Counted from the stretch's first letter, positions 42,653 through 51,221 are shown. The stretch: DNA of 64,000 bases from Albidovulum marisflavi (GCF_025751435.1 NZ_JAOWKY010000005.1:62001-126000), one strand, 5' to 3'. Numbers and translations are program-made. Notes: generated by a model from the letters alone, not told the origin.

Positions 42653-44092
42653 ATGAAAAGCCTTGCTCTTCTTTGCCTGTCTTCAAGCCTTCTGGCGGTG
42701 ACCACGGCTTCGGCCGAAGATTTCGGCGCCGGCCGCGACATCGCTCTTGCCGAAAATGCCGCCGGTCTTTTCGGCGTGGCCGGGCCCTTGGCGGCCTCGA
42801 CAGAGCCTTCGGTCGAGACGGGCTACCGCGTGGCGGACCAGTCCGCTGGCGATCAGCTTCTGCTGGCCTCGGGCCTGAGCGCTGAGTACGTCACCCGCGC
42901 GGCCGGCAATCATCTGGACATGATGGTCTTCTGGCCTGCCGAAAACCCCACTCACATGGTTGCCTGCATCGAGGGCAAACGGGAAGAGATCGCGGCTGGC
43001 AAGTTCAACCCGGCGATCCAATCGATCGATCTGGCGAACGGTGAGGTGCGGACCCTTGTTCGGGGCATGGACCGTTGCGACGGGATCCGCACGACGGCCT
43101 GGGGCACGATCCTTGCGACCGAGGAAACCGACGATGGCGCAGCGTGGGAGATCATCGATCCGCTCGGGCTCGACAATGCCGTGATCTCGGATCGCGAAGG
43201 CGGCATTGCCTCGGATCCTGCGCGGCTGGTCAGGCGGCCGAAACTGCCGGTGATGGCCTGGGAGGGCCTCACGGTCACGCCCGAGGGCGTGGTGATCGGC
43301 GGCGATGAGCTGCGACCGGGAACCGCGGCGGCAGACGTCGATGGCGGCGCGATGTTCAAGTTCGTGCCGGCCGTGGCGCATGGCGGTGGGGCGATCGAAA
43401 GCCTTGACCAGTCGCCCCTGGCCGATGGCAGATCCTATGCGATGCAGGTGTCTTGCGTGAAGGGCAAGGTCCAGGCCGGGCAGGGCTGCGAGGTCGGCAA
43501 CGCGCTTTGGGTGGAAATCGACCCGACGAACGCGCGCGCCGATGCCGACGCCAAGGGCGCGACCGGGTTCTACCGCCCCGAAGATCTGCATGCGGATCCG
43601 ACCTTTGCCGGCGAAGGTGTCCGCTTCTGCTGGACCAACACCGGTAACGAAGGTGCGGGCCACTACGGCGAGGTGCTCTGCGCCATCGACCGAGAGCCGA
43701 TGGCGACGCCGCAACCCGACGCCGAGGGCAAGCTGGCCATGACCGTGAAGGTCAACCGCTTCATCGAGGGCGACCCCGAGCTGAATTCGGTCGACAACCT
43801 GGACTTCCAGCCGGTGACGGGGATCCTCTACGTCGTCGAGGATCACGAGAATGGCGATGTCTGGGCCTGTCTGCCCGACGGCTGGGACCGTGACCTGAAG
43901 TCCGACGGTTGCGTCCGCGTGCTATCGGTCAAGGACAGCTCGGCCGAACCGACCGGCTTCATCTTCGCGCCCGATGGTCGCACGGCCTATGTCTCGATCC
44001 AGCACTCGGACGATACGAACATGCCGATGGTCGACGATTACGCCACCGACGACCTGATCCGCATCACGGGTTTCCAGGCAGTGGCCAACTGA
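42653..44092 (+). CDS. PhoX/DUF839-family exported protein
   Basis: The 479-residue protein has a signal peptide (MKSLALLCLSSSLLAVTTASA, cut before EDF) and a beta-propeller of the PhoX/DUF839 type: GMDRCDGIRTTAWGTILATEE, MAWEGLTVTPEGVVIGGDEL, FYRPEDLHADP, VDNLDFQPVTGILYVVEDH and PTGFIFAPDGRTAYVSIQHS. PhoX enzymes are calcium/iron-dependent alkaline phosphatases exported by Tat; this one lacks a twin-arginine and looks Sec-exported, so phosphatase activity is not assured. A hairpin terminator follows. Confidence 0.8.
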   Translation: MKSLALLCLSSSLLAVTTASAEDFGAGRDIALAENAAGLFGVAGPLAASTEPSVETGYRVADQSAGDQLLLASGLSAEYVTRAAGNHLDMMVFWPAENPTHMVACIEGKREEIAAGKFNPAIQSIDLANGEVRTLVRGMDRCDGIRTTAWGTILATEETDDGAAWEIIDPLGLDNAVISDREGGIASDPARLVRRPKLPVMAWEGLTVTPEGVVIGGDELRPGTAAADVDGGAMFKFVPAVAHGGGAIESLDQSPLADGRSYAMQVSCVKGKVQAGQGCEVGNALWVEIDPTNARADADAKGATGFYRPEDLHADPTFAGEGVRFCWTNTGNEGAGHYGEVLCAIDREPMATPQPDAEGKLAMTVKVNRFIEGDPELNSVDNLDFQPVTGILYVVEDHENGDVWACLPDGWDRDLKSDGCVRVLSVKDSSAEPTGFIFAPDGRTAYVSIQHSDDTNMPMVDDYATDDLIRITGFQAVAN

Positions 44093-44110
44093 ACCCCCGA
44101 CAGGATTGCG

Positions 44111-44134
44111 AAGGGCGGCGTTTCCGCCGCCCTT
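44111..44134. terminator. Bidirectional hairpin terminator
   Basis: AAGGGCGGCG at 44111-44120 pairs perfectly with 44125-44134 across a TTTC loop, between the convergent PhoX-like gene and the unknown gene at 44141. The A/T flanks are compatible with use on both strands. The loop sequence is the same as in the terminator at 22201. Confidence 0.78.
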
Positions 44135-44140
44135 CTTGCA

Positions 44141-45013
44141 TCATGGCCAAAGGAACTCGACCCGCGGAAAGGACGCGATCGCGGCGACGTCGGCATCATA
44201 TTCGGCCGTCATCTGGTCGATCAGAGTCTGGGACCAGCCGGGCAGTTCTATGGCCTCTTCCGCCGCACCCTCGCGCAGGTGCGCCGCGAGCACTTCGGCG
44301 GTGATCGCGCGGCGGCTTTCGATGTCGCGCGGGGCGGTCGACAGACGGGACTCGAGCGTGGCCAAGCCCGCGGGCGTCAGCAGGGTCGCGAGAAAGTCGT
44401 TCTCTCCCTCAAGCGCGATTTCGGGGTTCAGATCGGCCATGCGGCGCAGCAGTTCGGGCCACACGAACGGAAGGTCCTCATCGCACCAGAGGACAAGCCG
44501 CGCATCGGGGACGCGCTCGAATATACGCTCGATCACGGGGCGCCAGCGCATTTCCAGCGGGTGGGCGGCCCCCATCACGTCGCGATAGCTTTGCCCCCGC
44601 TGCATGCGCACCAGCGCGGGCACCAGCGTGGCGGGATTGCGCAACCCGATGTGGAATTCGCACGCACCCTCGGCGAAGATTCGCGACAGCGCGGCAACAT
44701 TTCGCGGCGCGTTGGCGTAAAGGCCGTCCTCTCCGATCGAATGCATGGGAATCGACATGAGGAAATCGTGGCTGAAGATCAGGCGGCTGGCCGGGGTTCC
44801 GTCCAGCAGGTCCTCGATGATCATCTGCCCCGCGTCCTGCCCCAGAAGCCCGCCCGAGAGCGACTGCATGGCGCGGCGCAGAACCGGCCTGAACTGCGCA
44901 GGCGAAGGTACGGCGACCCCGCGGTCGACCAGAAGCCCGCGATTCTTGAGAAGCGCCTTCAGGATACGGCCTTCGTCGGTGCAATGCGCGCCGATGTGAT
45001 AGATGACCTGCAT
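44141..45013 (-). CDS. Hypothetical protein, faintly sulfotransferase-like
   Basis: A 290-residue soluble protein without signal or membrane segment. The opening VIYHIGAHCTDEGRILKALL resembles the 5'-phosphosulfate-binding start of bacterial sulfotransferases (HIGAPKTGTT), but the conserved Lys-Thr-Gly is not kept. A later LIFSHDFLMSIP and EFHIGLRNPATLVPALVRMQ resemble the strand-loop that contacts the 3'-phosphate. It may be a degenerate or specialised sulfotransferase fold; the family is not established. It is divergent from the FbpB-type permease. Confidence 0.7.
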   Translation of the reverse strand: MQVIYHIGAHCTDEGRILKALLKNRGLLVDRGVAVPSPAQFRPVLRRAMQSLSGGLLGQDAGQMIIEDLLDGTPASRLIFSHDFLMSIPMHSIGEDGLYANAPRNVAALSRIFAEGACEFHIGLRNPATLVPALVRMQRGQSYRDVMGAAHPLEMRWRPVIERIFERVPDARLVLWCDEDLPFVWPELLRRMADLNPEIALEGENDFLATLLTPAGLATLESRLSTAPRDIESRRAITAEVLAAHLREGAAEEAIELPGWSQTLIDQMTAEYDADVAAIASFPRVEFLWP

Positions 45014-45102
45014 ACCGAAACGGTTCCCGTCTGTGTTCGACCGGGGCGGACAGTATACGGGCTTTCTGGACAGGAAAACCGCTTTCGGCTAACCCCGTCG
45101 CC

Positions 45103-46791
45103 ATGACCAACGACATGCCAGCCCCGATCCCCGGTTCGATCGCCCCCGGCGCGCGCAAGCGGGCGGGCAGCGGGGTCTGGTCGCTGGCGGCGCTGGTCAT
45201 CGCCGCGCTCGTTCTGCTGCCGATCCTGTCGGTCGTGGCCATCGCCTTTCATCCCAGCGAAAACATCTGGCCACATCTGCTGTCGACGACCTTGCCGCGC
45301 TACCTGGGCAACACCACGCTGCTCACGCTCGGGACGGGCGCGCTTTCGGCCGCTGTGGGCGCGGGGGCGGCCTGGCTTGTGACGATGTACCGCTTCCCGT
45401 TTTCGCGGCTGATGGAGTGGCTGCTGCTTCTCCCGCTGGCCATTCCGGCCTATGTCGGCGCCTATGCGCTTGTCGACTTCCTGGAATATTCCGGGCCCGT
45501 TCAGACCACGCTGCGCGAGGCGATGGGCTGGACCTCGGCGCGCGACTACTGGTTCCCCGAAGTCCGTTCGCGCCTGATGGCTATCGTCGTGCTGTCGGCG
45601 GCGCTTTATCCCTATGTCTACATGTTGGCCCGCGCGGCCTTCCGCGAACAGTCCGCCGGCAGTTACGAAGTTGCGCGCGCTCTGGGCGCCGGACCTGTCG
45701 GGTTGTTCCTGCGCGTCGGGCTGCCGCTTGCCCGTCCGGCAATCGCCGCCGGCGCCGCCATCGTGATGATGGAAACGGTCAACGATTTCGGCGTCGTCGA
45801 TTTCTTTGGCGTCCAGACGCTGACGACGGGCATCTTCTCGGTCTGGCTGGAATCCATGAACGCCGGCGGTGCGGCGCAGATCGCCTGCGTGATCCTGACG
45901 ATCATCCTGGTGCTTGTGGCGCTGGAAAAGGTCAGCCGCCGCCATTCGCGCTACTACCACTCCGCCCGCCAGCCGCGCCCGATCGCGCGGGTCGAACTGA
46001 AGGCGGGCGCGGGGCTGCTGGCCTTGGGCCTGTGCGCGCTGCCCTTCGCCACGGGCTTCCTGCTGCCGGTCGGGGTCATCGGGGCCCACGCACTCGACAA
46101 TCCCGAGGCATGGGTCAGCAAGGGGCTGGTGCGGGCGTTCCTGAATACCCTGACGGTGGCTGGATCGGCGGCGGCGGTGACGGTCCTGGGCGCGCTTCTG
46201 ATGGTCTATGGCGTCAGGCTAACCGGGCGGCGGCTGCCCCGGCTGCTGCTGCCCGCCACGACGATCGGCTACGCCGCGCCCGGCGCGGTGCTTGCGGTCG
46301 GCATCCTGATCCCCATGGCGGCCTTCGATCACGCGGTGGCCGATACGGTGCTGTACCTGACCGGCTTCGATCCGGGCCTGCTGATCACCGGTTCCGCGGC
46401 CGCGATCGTGTTCGCCTATTCCGTTCGCTTCTTCGCCATCGCGCAAGGTGCGCTGGATACCGCCTTCGGGCGCGTCTCGCCTTCGCTTCCCATGGCCGCG
46501 CGATCGCTTGGCCGCACCGCCGGCGGCTCGCTGCGCGAGGTCTATCTTCCGCTGATGAAAGGCTCGGTCGGAACGGCGCTCTTGCTGGTCTTCGTCGACG
46601 GGGTCAAGGAATTGCCGGCAACGCTTCTGCTGCGTCCTTTCAACTACGATACACTGGCCACACGTGTGCATGAGAAGGCGAGTCTCGAGAATCTGGGCGA
46701 CGCGTCCCCGCCCGCGCTGCTGGTGATCGGGGTCGGACTTCTGGCCGTCGGACTGATGGCGCGCGCCCAGATGCGCCCCGGCTCAACCTGA
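45103..46791 (+). CDS. FbpB/SfuB-type iron(III) ABC transporter permease
   Basis: The 562-residue protein is a fused double permease with about 12 helices and two EAA loops (SYEVARALGAGPVGLFLRVGLPLARPAI near residue 190 and MAARSLGRTAGGSLREVYLPLMKGS near residue 470). The single-polypeptide duplicated form is typical of iron(III)/thiamine/2-aminoethylphosphonate permeases such as FbpB. The ending ELPATLLLRPFNYDTLATRVHEKASLE is characteristic of the iron group. No binding protein (FbpA) or ATPase (FbpC) gene adjoins, so it must pair with subunits encoded elsewhere. The frame runs to 46791; the tRNA-Thr gene follows. Confidence 0.88.
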   Translation: MTNDMPAPIPGSIAPGARKRAGSGVWSLAALVIAALVLLPILSVVAIAFHPSENIWPHLLSTTLPRYLGNTTLLTLGTGALSAAVGAGAAWLVTMYRFPFSRLMEWLLLLPLAIPAYVGAYALVDFLEYSGPVQTTLREAMGWTSARDYWFPEVRSRLMAIVVLSAALYPYVYMLARAAFREQSAGSYEVARALGAGPVGLFLRVGLPLARPAIAAGAAIVMMETVNDFGVVDFFGVQTLTTGIFSVWLESMNAGGAAQIACVILTIILVLVALEKVSRRHSRYYHSARQPRPIARVELKAGAGLLALGLCALPFATGFLLPVGVIGAHALDNPEAWVSKGLVRAFLNTLTVAGSAAAVTVLGALLMVYGVRLTGRRLPRLLLPATTIGYAAPGAVLAVGILIPMAAFDHAVADTVLYLTGFDPGLLITGSAAAIVFAYSVRFFAIAQGALDTAFGRVSPSLPMAARSLGRTAGGSLREVYLPLMKGSVGTALLLVFVDGVKELPATLLLRPFNYDTLATRVHEKASLENLGDASPPALLVIGVGLLAVGLMARAQMRPGST

Positions 46792-46838
46792 GGCTTCCTC
46801 TTGCGTGGACCGGGCAACGCGTTTATTCCAGCCGCAGT

Positions 46839-46914
46839 GCCCCTATAGCTCAGCTGGTAGAGCATCTGATTTGTAATCAGAGGGTCGGCGGTTCAAGTCC
46901 GTCTGGGGGCACCA
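46839..46914 (+). tRNA. tRNA-Thr (UGU)
   Basis: A 76-base cloverleaf: acceptor GCCCCTA pairs with TGGGGGC, D-stem GCTC/GAGC, anticodon stem TCTGA/TCAGA with loop TTTGTAA (anticodon TGT at 46872-46874), T-arm with GGTTCAAGTCC, discriminator A, and CCA encoded in the DNA. It lies between the iron permease gene and the ATP-grasp operon. Minus-strand frames across it are spurious. Confidence 0.97.
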
Positions 46915-47129
46915 GTTTCCAACATCGATGAACTGTGGTTCTTGCGGCCATTCGAGGCGTGGCGGCCTGGATCTTGGGCAGCCAGATGCCGCGGCGCATG
47001 GCCCAGGATGTGCCCTTTATGCTTGCAAAGGCCAAGTGCGCAGCGCAGAAATTAGGCAATCCTGGATTGTCCCGGCGGCGGCGTTCAGCATGCATGGATT
47101 CCGGCGGACTTGCGCGCCGATGGTGGGTC

Positions 47130-48554
47130 ATGAGCCAAGAATCGATCTTTGACGAAATGTGGGGGCGCGAGGGAAGCTTGCGCGATCCCTACCGCAGGTT
47201 CAGCGGCTGGCTGGACGGCGAGGATCCGAAGCGGCTTCGCGCCAAACAGCGCGAGGCCGAAGACCTGTTCCGGCTGACGGGCATCACTTTCAACGTCTAT
47301 GGCCGCGCCGAGGCCGAAGAGCGGCTGATCCCCTTCGACATCATCCCGCGCATCGTTTCGGGCGCCGAGTGGACCCGGCTGTCGCGCGGGATCGAACAAC
47401 GCGTTCGGGCGATCAACGCCTTTCTGTTCGACATCTACCATGGACAGGAGATCATCAAGGCGGGGCGCTTGCCGCTAGAGATGATCAGCCGCAACGAAGC
47501 CTTCCTGCCCCAGATGATCGGCGTTTCGCCTCCGGGCGGGATCTACACCCATATCGTCGGTATCGACCTGGTGCGCACCGGGCCGGATGAATTCTACGTT
47601 CTTGAGGACAATGCGCGCACGCCGTCCGGGGTCAGCTACATGCTGGAGAACCGCGAGACGATGCTGCAGATGTTCCCCGAGCTTTTCGCCCGCAACCGGG
47701 TGCAGCCGGTCCAGACTTATCCGGCCGATCTCTTGCGCTCGCTCGCGGCCTGCGCGCCGGAAAACACCGGTGCCAACCCGACCGTCGCGGTCCTGACACC
47801 AGGCATCTACAACTCGGCCTATTTCGAACATGCGTTCCTGGCCGATCAGATGGGAATCGAGCTGGTCGAGGGGCAGGACCTTCGCGTGGTGGACGGCCGC
47901 GTTGCGATGCGGACCACGCGGGGCTACAAGGCGATCGATGTCCTGTACCGCCGGGTGGACGACGATTTTCTCGATCCCCTGAACTTCAATCCCGAAAGCG
48001 CGCTCGGCGTGCCGGGGATCATGGACGTGTATCGTGCGGGCGGCATCACGATCGCCAACGCGCCGGGCACCGGGATCGCCGACGACAAGGCCATCTATTC
48101 CTACATGCCCGAAATCGTCGAGTTCTACACGGGGGAGCGTCCGCTTCTGGGCAACGTGCCGACCTGGCGCTGTTCCGAAAGGGAAGCCCTGGCCTATGTG
48201 CTTGACCACCTGGATGAACTGGTGGTGAAAGAGGTCCATGGCTCGGGCGGCTACGGCATGCTGATCGGGCCGACGTCAAGCAAGAAGGAACTGGCGGCGT
48301 TCCGCCAGAAGCTGATCGCGCGGCCCTCCAACTACATCGCGCAGCCGACGCTCAGCCTTTCGACCGTGCCGATCTTTTCGCGCGCGGGACTGAGCCCCCG
48401 GCATGTGGACCTGCGGCCGTTCGTGCTGATGAGCCCGGACGGCATCAAGATCACGCCCGGCGGCTTGACGCGCGTCGCGCTCAAGAAAGGGTCGCTTGTC
48501 GTCAACTCCTCGCAGGGGGGCGGCACGAAGGACACCTGGGTGCTGGAGGACTGA
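47130..48554 (+). CDS. Circularly permuted ATP-grasp protein
   Basis: The 474-residue protein starts MSQESIFDEMWGREGSLRDP and shows the CP-ATP-grasp core: FDIIPRIVSGAEWTRLSRGIEQRVRAINAFL, YVLEDNARTPSGVSYMLENR, TPGIYNSAYFEHAFLADQMG, the Lys/Gly motif VVKEVHGSGGYGMLIGP, and the C-terminal Asn-rich metal site VVNSSQGGGTKDTWVL. Such proteins are predicted peptide or amide ligases of unknown substrate, found with alpha-E and transglutaminase genes, as here. The upstream in-frame extension toward the tRNA shows no family similarity. The next gene starts four bases after its stop. Confidence 0.93.
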   Translation: MSQESIFDEMWGREGSLRDPYRRFSGWLDGEDPKRLRAKQREAEDLFRLTGITFNVYGRAEAEERLIPFDIIPRIVSGAEWTRLSRGIEQRVRAINAFLFDIYHGQEIIKAGRLPLEMISRNEAFLPQMIGVSPPGGIYTHIVGIDLVRTGPDEFYVLEDNARTPSGVSYMLENRETMLQMFPELFARNRVQPVQTYPADLLRSLAACAPENTGANPTVAVLTPGIYNSAYFEHAFLADQMGIELVEGQDLRVVDGRVAMRTTRGYKAIDVLYRRVDDDFLDPLNFNPESALGVPGIMDVYRAGGITIANAPGTGIADDKAIYSYMPEIVEFYTGERPLLGNVPTWRCSEREALAYVLDHLDELVVKEVHGSGGYGMLIGPTSSKKELAAFRQKLIARPSNYIAQPTLSLSTVPIFSRAGLSPRHVDLRPFVLMSPDGIKITPGGLTRVALKKGSLVVNSSQGGGTKDTWVLED

Positions 48555-48557
48555 CGG

Positions 48558-49499
48558 TTGCTGGGCAAGACGGCCAACGGGCTTTTCTGGATGTACCGTT
48601 ACCTCGAACGGGCGGAAAACACCTCCCGCCTGATCGAGACGGGCCAGCGCATCGCGCTGACGCGTCTTGGCGCCTCTGCCGAGGAGTGGCGCTCGATCCT
48701 GGAAACGGCCGGTGTCTACTCGGGCTACGCTTCGGTCCATGACACGCTGTCGAAAGAAGCTGCGATCGACTGGATGCTGCGCGATCCGGCCAACCCTTCC
48801 TCCGTGCTCTCGTCGATCGCGGCGGCGCGTCAGAACGCGCGGATGGTTCGCACGGCGCTGACACACGAGGTATGGGAAGCGACGAACAGCGCCCACATGC
48901 GCGCGCAGGAGCTTCTGTCTCGAAAGGTGGGCGAACGAGACCTGCCCGGCGTTCTCGGTTCCATCCGGCAACGTGCGGCGCTGGTGCGCGGGGCGACCCA
49001 CGGGACGATGCTGCGCAACGACATCTACGATTTCGCCCGCATCGGCACTTTCCTTGAGCGCGCGGACAACACGGCGCGGATCCTTGACGTGAAGTACTAC
49101 GTCCTGCTGCCTTCGGTGTCCGCCGTCGGTTCCACCGTGGACAACGTGCAATGGGAAACGATCCTGCGCGCCGTGTCGGGGCGCGGCGGCTTTCGAATGG
49201 AATACGGCGCCAGCGCCGGTCCACGCGAAATCGCCCAGTTCCTGATCCTGGACAAGCGGATGCCGCGCAGCCTGGCCTTCTGCCTTGGCAAGATCCGCGA
49301 CAATCTGGGCTATCTCGACGGGGATTCCGGCCAGCGCTCGCCCGCGCTTGCCAAGCTGGATCACATCGAAACCACCTATCTGAGCCACGATATCGACGCG
49401 GTCTTCGATTTCGGCCTGCACGAATTCATCCAGAAGATGCTGACTCTTCTGGCGGAGATCGGCCGCCAGATCGAGATCGACTACAGATTTTACGAGTGA
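48558..49499 (+). CDS. Alpha-E domain protein
   Basis: An all-helical 313-residue protein beginning MLGKTANGLFWMYRYLERAENTSRLIETG from a TTG start just after the ATP-grasp stop. It has the alpha-E signature WMYRYLERAENT near residue 11, a repeated segment ENARMVR/QNARMVRTALTHEVWEATN, and FLERADNTARILDVKYY about 180 residues in. Alpha-E proteins are thought to assist the partner ATP-grasp enzyme. The TTG start and close spacing imply coupled translation at lower yield. The transglutaminase follows three bases downstream. Confidence 0.93.
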   Translation: MLGKTANGLFWMYRYLERAENTSRLIETGQRIALTRLGASAEEWRSILETAGVYSGYASVHDTLSKEAAIDWMLRDPANPSSVLSSIAAARQNARMVRTALTHEVWEATNSAHMRAQELLSRKVGERDLPGVLGSIRQRAALVRGATHGTMLRNDIYDFARIGTFLERADNTARILDVKYYVLLPSVSAVGSTVDNVQWETILRAVSGRGGFRMEYGASAGPREIAQFLILDKRMPRSLAFCLGKIRDNLGYLDGDSGQRSPALAKLDHIETTYLSHDIDAVFDFGLHEFIQKMLTLLAEIGRQIEIDYRFYE

Positions 49500-49502
49500 T
49501 CC

Positions 49503-50300
49503 ATGCGCCTGAAAGTCTCCCACGCGACGCGCTACCGTTTCGATCACCCGGTCAGCTACGGGCTTCAGCAACTGCGCAAGACGCCCAGGGCGAGCGACGC
49601 CCAGACGGTGCTGGCCTGGACGACCTCGGTGACCGGCGGAAAGAAGGAACTGTCGTTCGATGACCATCACGGCAATCGGGTCGAGTTGATCAGCTTCGAA
49701 CGCGATGTGAGCGAAGTGGTCGTCGCAAGCGAAGGTGAAGTGGAGCTTCGCGACACCAATGGCGTCGTTGGGCGGCACGCGGGTCCCGCGCCCCTGTGGC
49801 TTTACGCCCGCGCGACCCGTCGCACGCAGGCCGGCGCCGGGGTCAAGGCTCTGGTGCAGGCGGTCGAAGGGGACGGAGCGCTTGCGCGGATGCACCATCT
49901 GATGGGGACGGTCCTGGACGCGGTCCGTTACGAGGTCGGCGCCTCTGACCCTGGCTGGGGGGCTGAAGCGGCGCTTGGAGCCGGGCGGGGCGTGTGTCAG
50001 GATCACGCCCATGTGTTCATCGCCTGCGCGCGCGAGATGGGCGTGCCCGCGCGTTATGTTTCCGGCTACCTGATGCTGGACGGCCGTATCCAGCAAGAGG
50101 CGATGCACGCCTGGGCCGAAGCCCATGTCGAAGGACTGGGGTGGGTCGGCTTCGACGTGGCGAACGGGATCTGCCCCGACGATCGCTACGTTCGCGTGGC
50201 GACCGGGCTTGACTACGCCGATGCGGCACCCGTGATCGGCACGCGCATCGGCGGGCAGGGCGAGGCATTGGACATCCAGATCCAGGTTTCCCAGCAGTAG
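49503..50300 (+). CDS. Transglutaminase-like cysteine protease-fold protein
   Basis: The 265-residue protein has the N-terminal immunoglobulin-like domain (MRLKVSHATRYRFDHPVSYG) and a transglutaminase core with the catalytic triad: Cys in GAGRGVCQDHAHVFIACARE near residue 162, His in HAWAEAHVEGLGWVGFD, and Asp in the following strand. These proteins act as peptidases or amidases within the ATP-grasp/alpha-E module, perhaps trimming the peptide made by the ligase. The usual Anbu proteasome-like gene, common beside this trio, is not found next to it. Confidence 0.94.
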   Translation: MRLKVSHATRYRFDHPVSYGLQQLRKTPRASDAQTVLAWTTSVTGGKKELSFDDHHGNRVELISFERDVSEVVVASEGEVELRDTNGVVGRHAGPAPLWLYARATRRTQAGAGVKALVQAVEGDGALARMHHLMGTVLDAVRYEVGASDPGWGAEAALGAGRGVCQDHAHVFIACAREMGVPARYVSGYLMLDGRIQQEAMHAWAEAHVEGLGWVGFDVANGICPDDRYVRVATGLDYADAAPVIGTRIGGQGEALDIQIQVSQQ

Positions 50301-50380
50301 CTCCATTCGCCATCGGGCTTTTCGATTTGATGGGACCCGGAGTGCGCGCAGTTTCCGTCCGTGCGAAACCCCGCAAAAAG

Positions 50381-50409
50381 TTGACGATCCGGCGATTCGG
50401 TCACAGAAT
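50381..50409 (+). promoter_or_regulatory. Sigma-70-type promoter for the RHH gene
   Basis: TTGACG at 50381-50386 and CAGAAT at 50404-50409 are 17 bases apart, a good -35/-10 pair. The start codon is 33 bases further on. It sits in the gap after the transglutaminase gene. Confidence 0.6.
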
Positions 50410-50414
50410 GTGTG

Positions 50415-50435
50415 CCTTCGCGACCATGTCGAAGG
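50415..50435 (+). repeat. Inverted repeat at the RHH ribosome site
   Basis: CCTTCG (50415-50420) and CGAAGG (50430-50435) are complementary around a nine-base loop, just downstream of the -10 box. The right arm includes GAAGG, the only Shine-Dalgarno-like stretch before the ATG at 50442, so the hairpin could hide it; equally it could be an operator bound by the RHH protein itself. Confidence 0.45.
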
Positions 50436-50441
50436 TGGACC

Positions 50442-50735
50442 ATGTGCGAGATCTTTGCAGGGCAGGACCCGAACCGCTATGAGTGCGTCACGCGTCGCTT
50501 GCGGTTGAACGGCCAAAGCACATCCATCCGGCTCGAGCGTTCGTTCTGGCGCATTCTTGACCGGATCGCCGAGCGCGAGGGCCTGACGACCCCGGCCTTC
50601 ATTTCGCGCCTTCACTCCGAAGTGCTTGAGCTTCATGGCGAAGCTCCGAACTTCACCTCGCTGCTGCGGTGTGCCTGCACCATTCATCTTGGCGAATACG
50701 AACAGGATGCCGGCGCGCGGATTGCCGCCGAATAG
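50442..50735 (+). CDS. Ribbon-helix-helix domain protein
   Basis: A 97-residue protein starting MCEIFAGQDPNRYECVTRRL. The central RLNGQSTSIRLERSFWRILD followed by RIAEREGLTTPAFISRLHSE is a ribbon-helix-helix fold of the RHH_4 type (beta strand QSTSIRLERSFW, two helices). Such proteins are found in alphaproteobacteria; their targets are unknown. A hairpin overlaps its ribosome site and a good promoter precedes it, suggesting autoregulation. No toxin gene follows, so an antitoxin role is unlikely. Confidence 0.85.
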   Translation: MCEIFAGQDPNRYECVTRRLRLNGQSTSIRLERSFWRILDRIAEREGLTTPAFISRLHSEVLELHGEAPNFTSLLRCACTIHLGEYEQDAGARIAAE

Positions 50736-50750
50736 GAACTTTTTGCGCCT

Positions 50751-50768
50751 GTAGTACCCCGCTACTAC
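50751..50768. repeat. GTAGTA-N6-TACTAC inverted repeat upstream of the VOC gene
   Basis: GTAGTA at 50751-50756 and TACTAC at 50763-50768 form a perfect six-base inverted repeat centred 66 bases upstream of the VOC start. The position is suitable for a regulator near a promoter. No known regulator is assigned. Confidence 0.4.
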
Positions 50769-50825
50769 CCGTCGCCTGAATTGGTCATTTAGTCTTACCA
50801 AAATCGCAAGAATTTTGGAGGGCCA

Positions 50826-51221
50826 ATGGCAAAGGCGATTCATTCGATGATCCGCGTTCTCGACGAGGCGCGCTCGGTCGATTTCTACTCTCGCGCTTTC
50901 GGGCTCTCTGTCGCCGACCGGCTGGACTTCGAGAGCTTCACCCTTGTCTATCTCTCGAACCCCGAGACGAGCTTCGAGCTTGAGTTGACGGTCAACAAGG
51001 GCCGGACCGAGCCCTATGAGCTTGGCGACGGCTACGGCCATCTTGCCGTTTCGGTGAGCGACATCGACGCAGAGCACGCACGGTTGACGGCGGACGGTCT
51101 GGCGCCCCGCAAGCTTGTCGATTTCAAGAACGGCGACGTCACGGTCGCGCGCTTCTTCTTCATCGCTGACCCCGACGGCTACCAGATCGAGGTCATCCAA
51201 CGTGGCGGCCGGTTCCTGTAA
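50826..51221 (+). CDS. VOC-family protein, lactoylglutathione lyase-like
   Basis: A 131-residue protein of glyoxalase I size. The first module is SMIRVLDEARSVDFYSRAFGL with DFESFTLVYLSNPETSFELEL; the second is GYGHLAVSVSDIDAEHARLT with FFFIADPDGYQIEVIQRGG. The metal ligands His/Gln, Glu, His and Glu of GloA can be placed, with His at the first strand of the first module apparently absent (HSMIRV gives one). Glyoxalase I isomerises the hemithioacetal of methylglyoxal and glutathione. A terminator overlaps its stop codon. Confidence 0.85.
   Translation: MAKAIHSMIRVLDEARSVDFYSRAFGLSVADRLDFESFTLVYLSNPETSFELELTVNKGRTEPYELGDGYGHLAVSVSDIDAEHARLTADGLAPRKLVDFKNGDVTVARFFFIADPDGYQIEVIQRGGRFL

Noticed and set aside
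46915-47129. Upstream in-frame extension of the ATP-grasp gene from near tRNA-Thr
   Set aside because: The 65 extra residues match nothing in the family; ATG 47130 gives the usual N-terminus. I see no other gene in this gap.
46877-47131. Minus-strand frame across tRNA-Thr ending LVPPDGLEPPTL
   Set aside because: This peptide is the well-known artefact of reading a tRNA gene antisense.
50442-50825. RHH protein plus VOC gene as a toxin-antitoxin pair
   Set aside because: The second gene is a VOC enzyme with its own ribosome site and upstream repeat, not a toxin.
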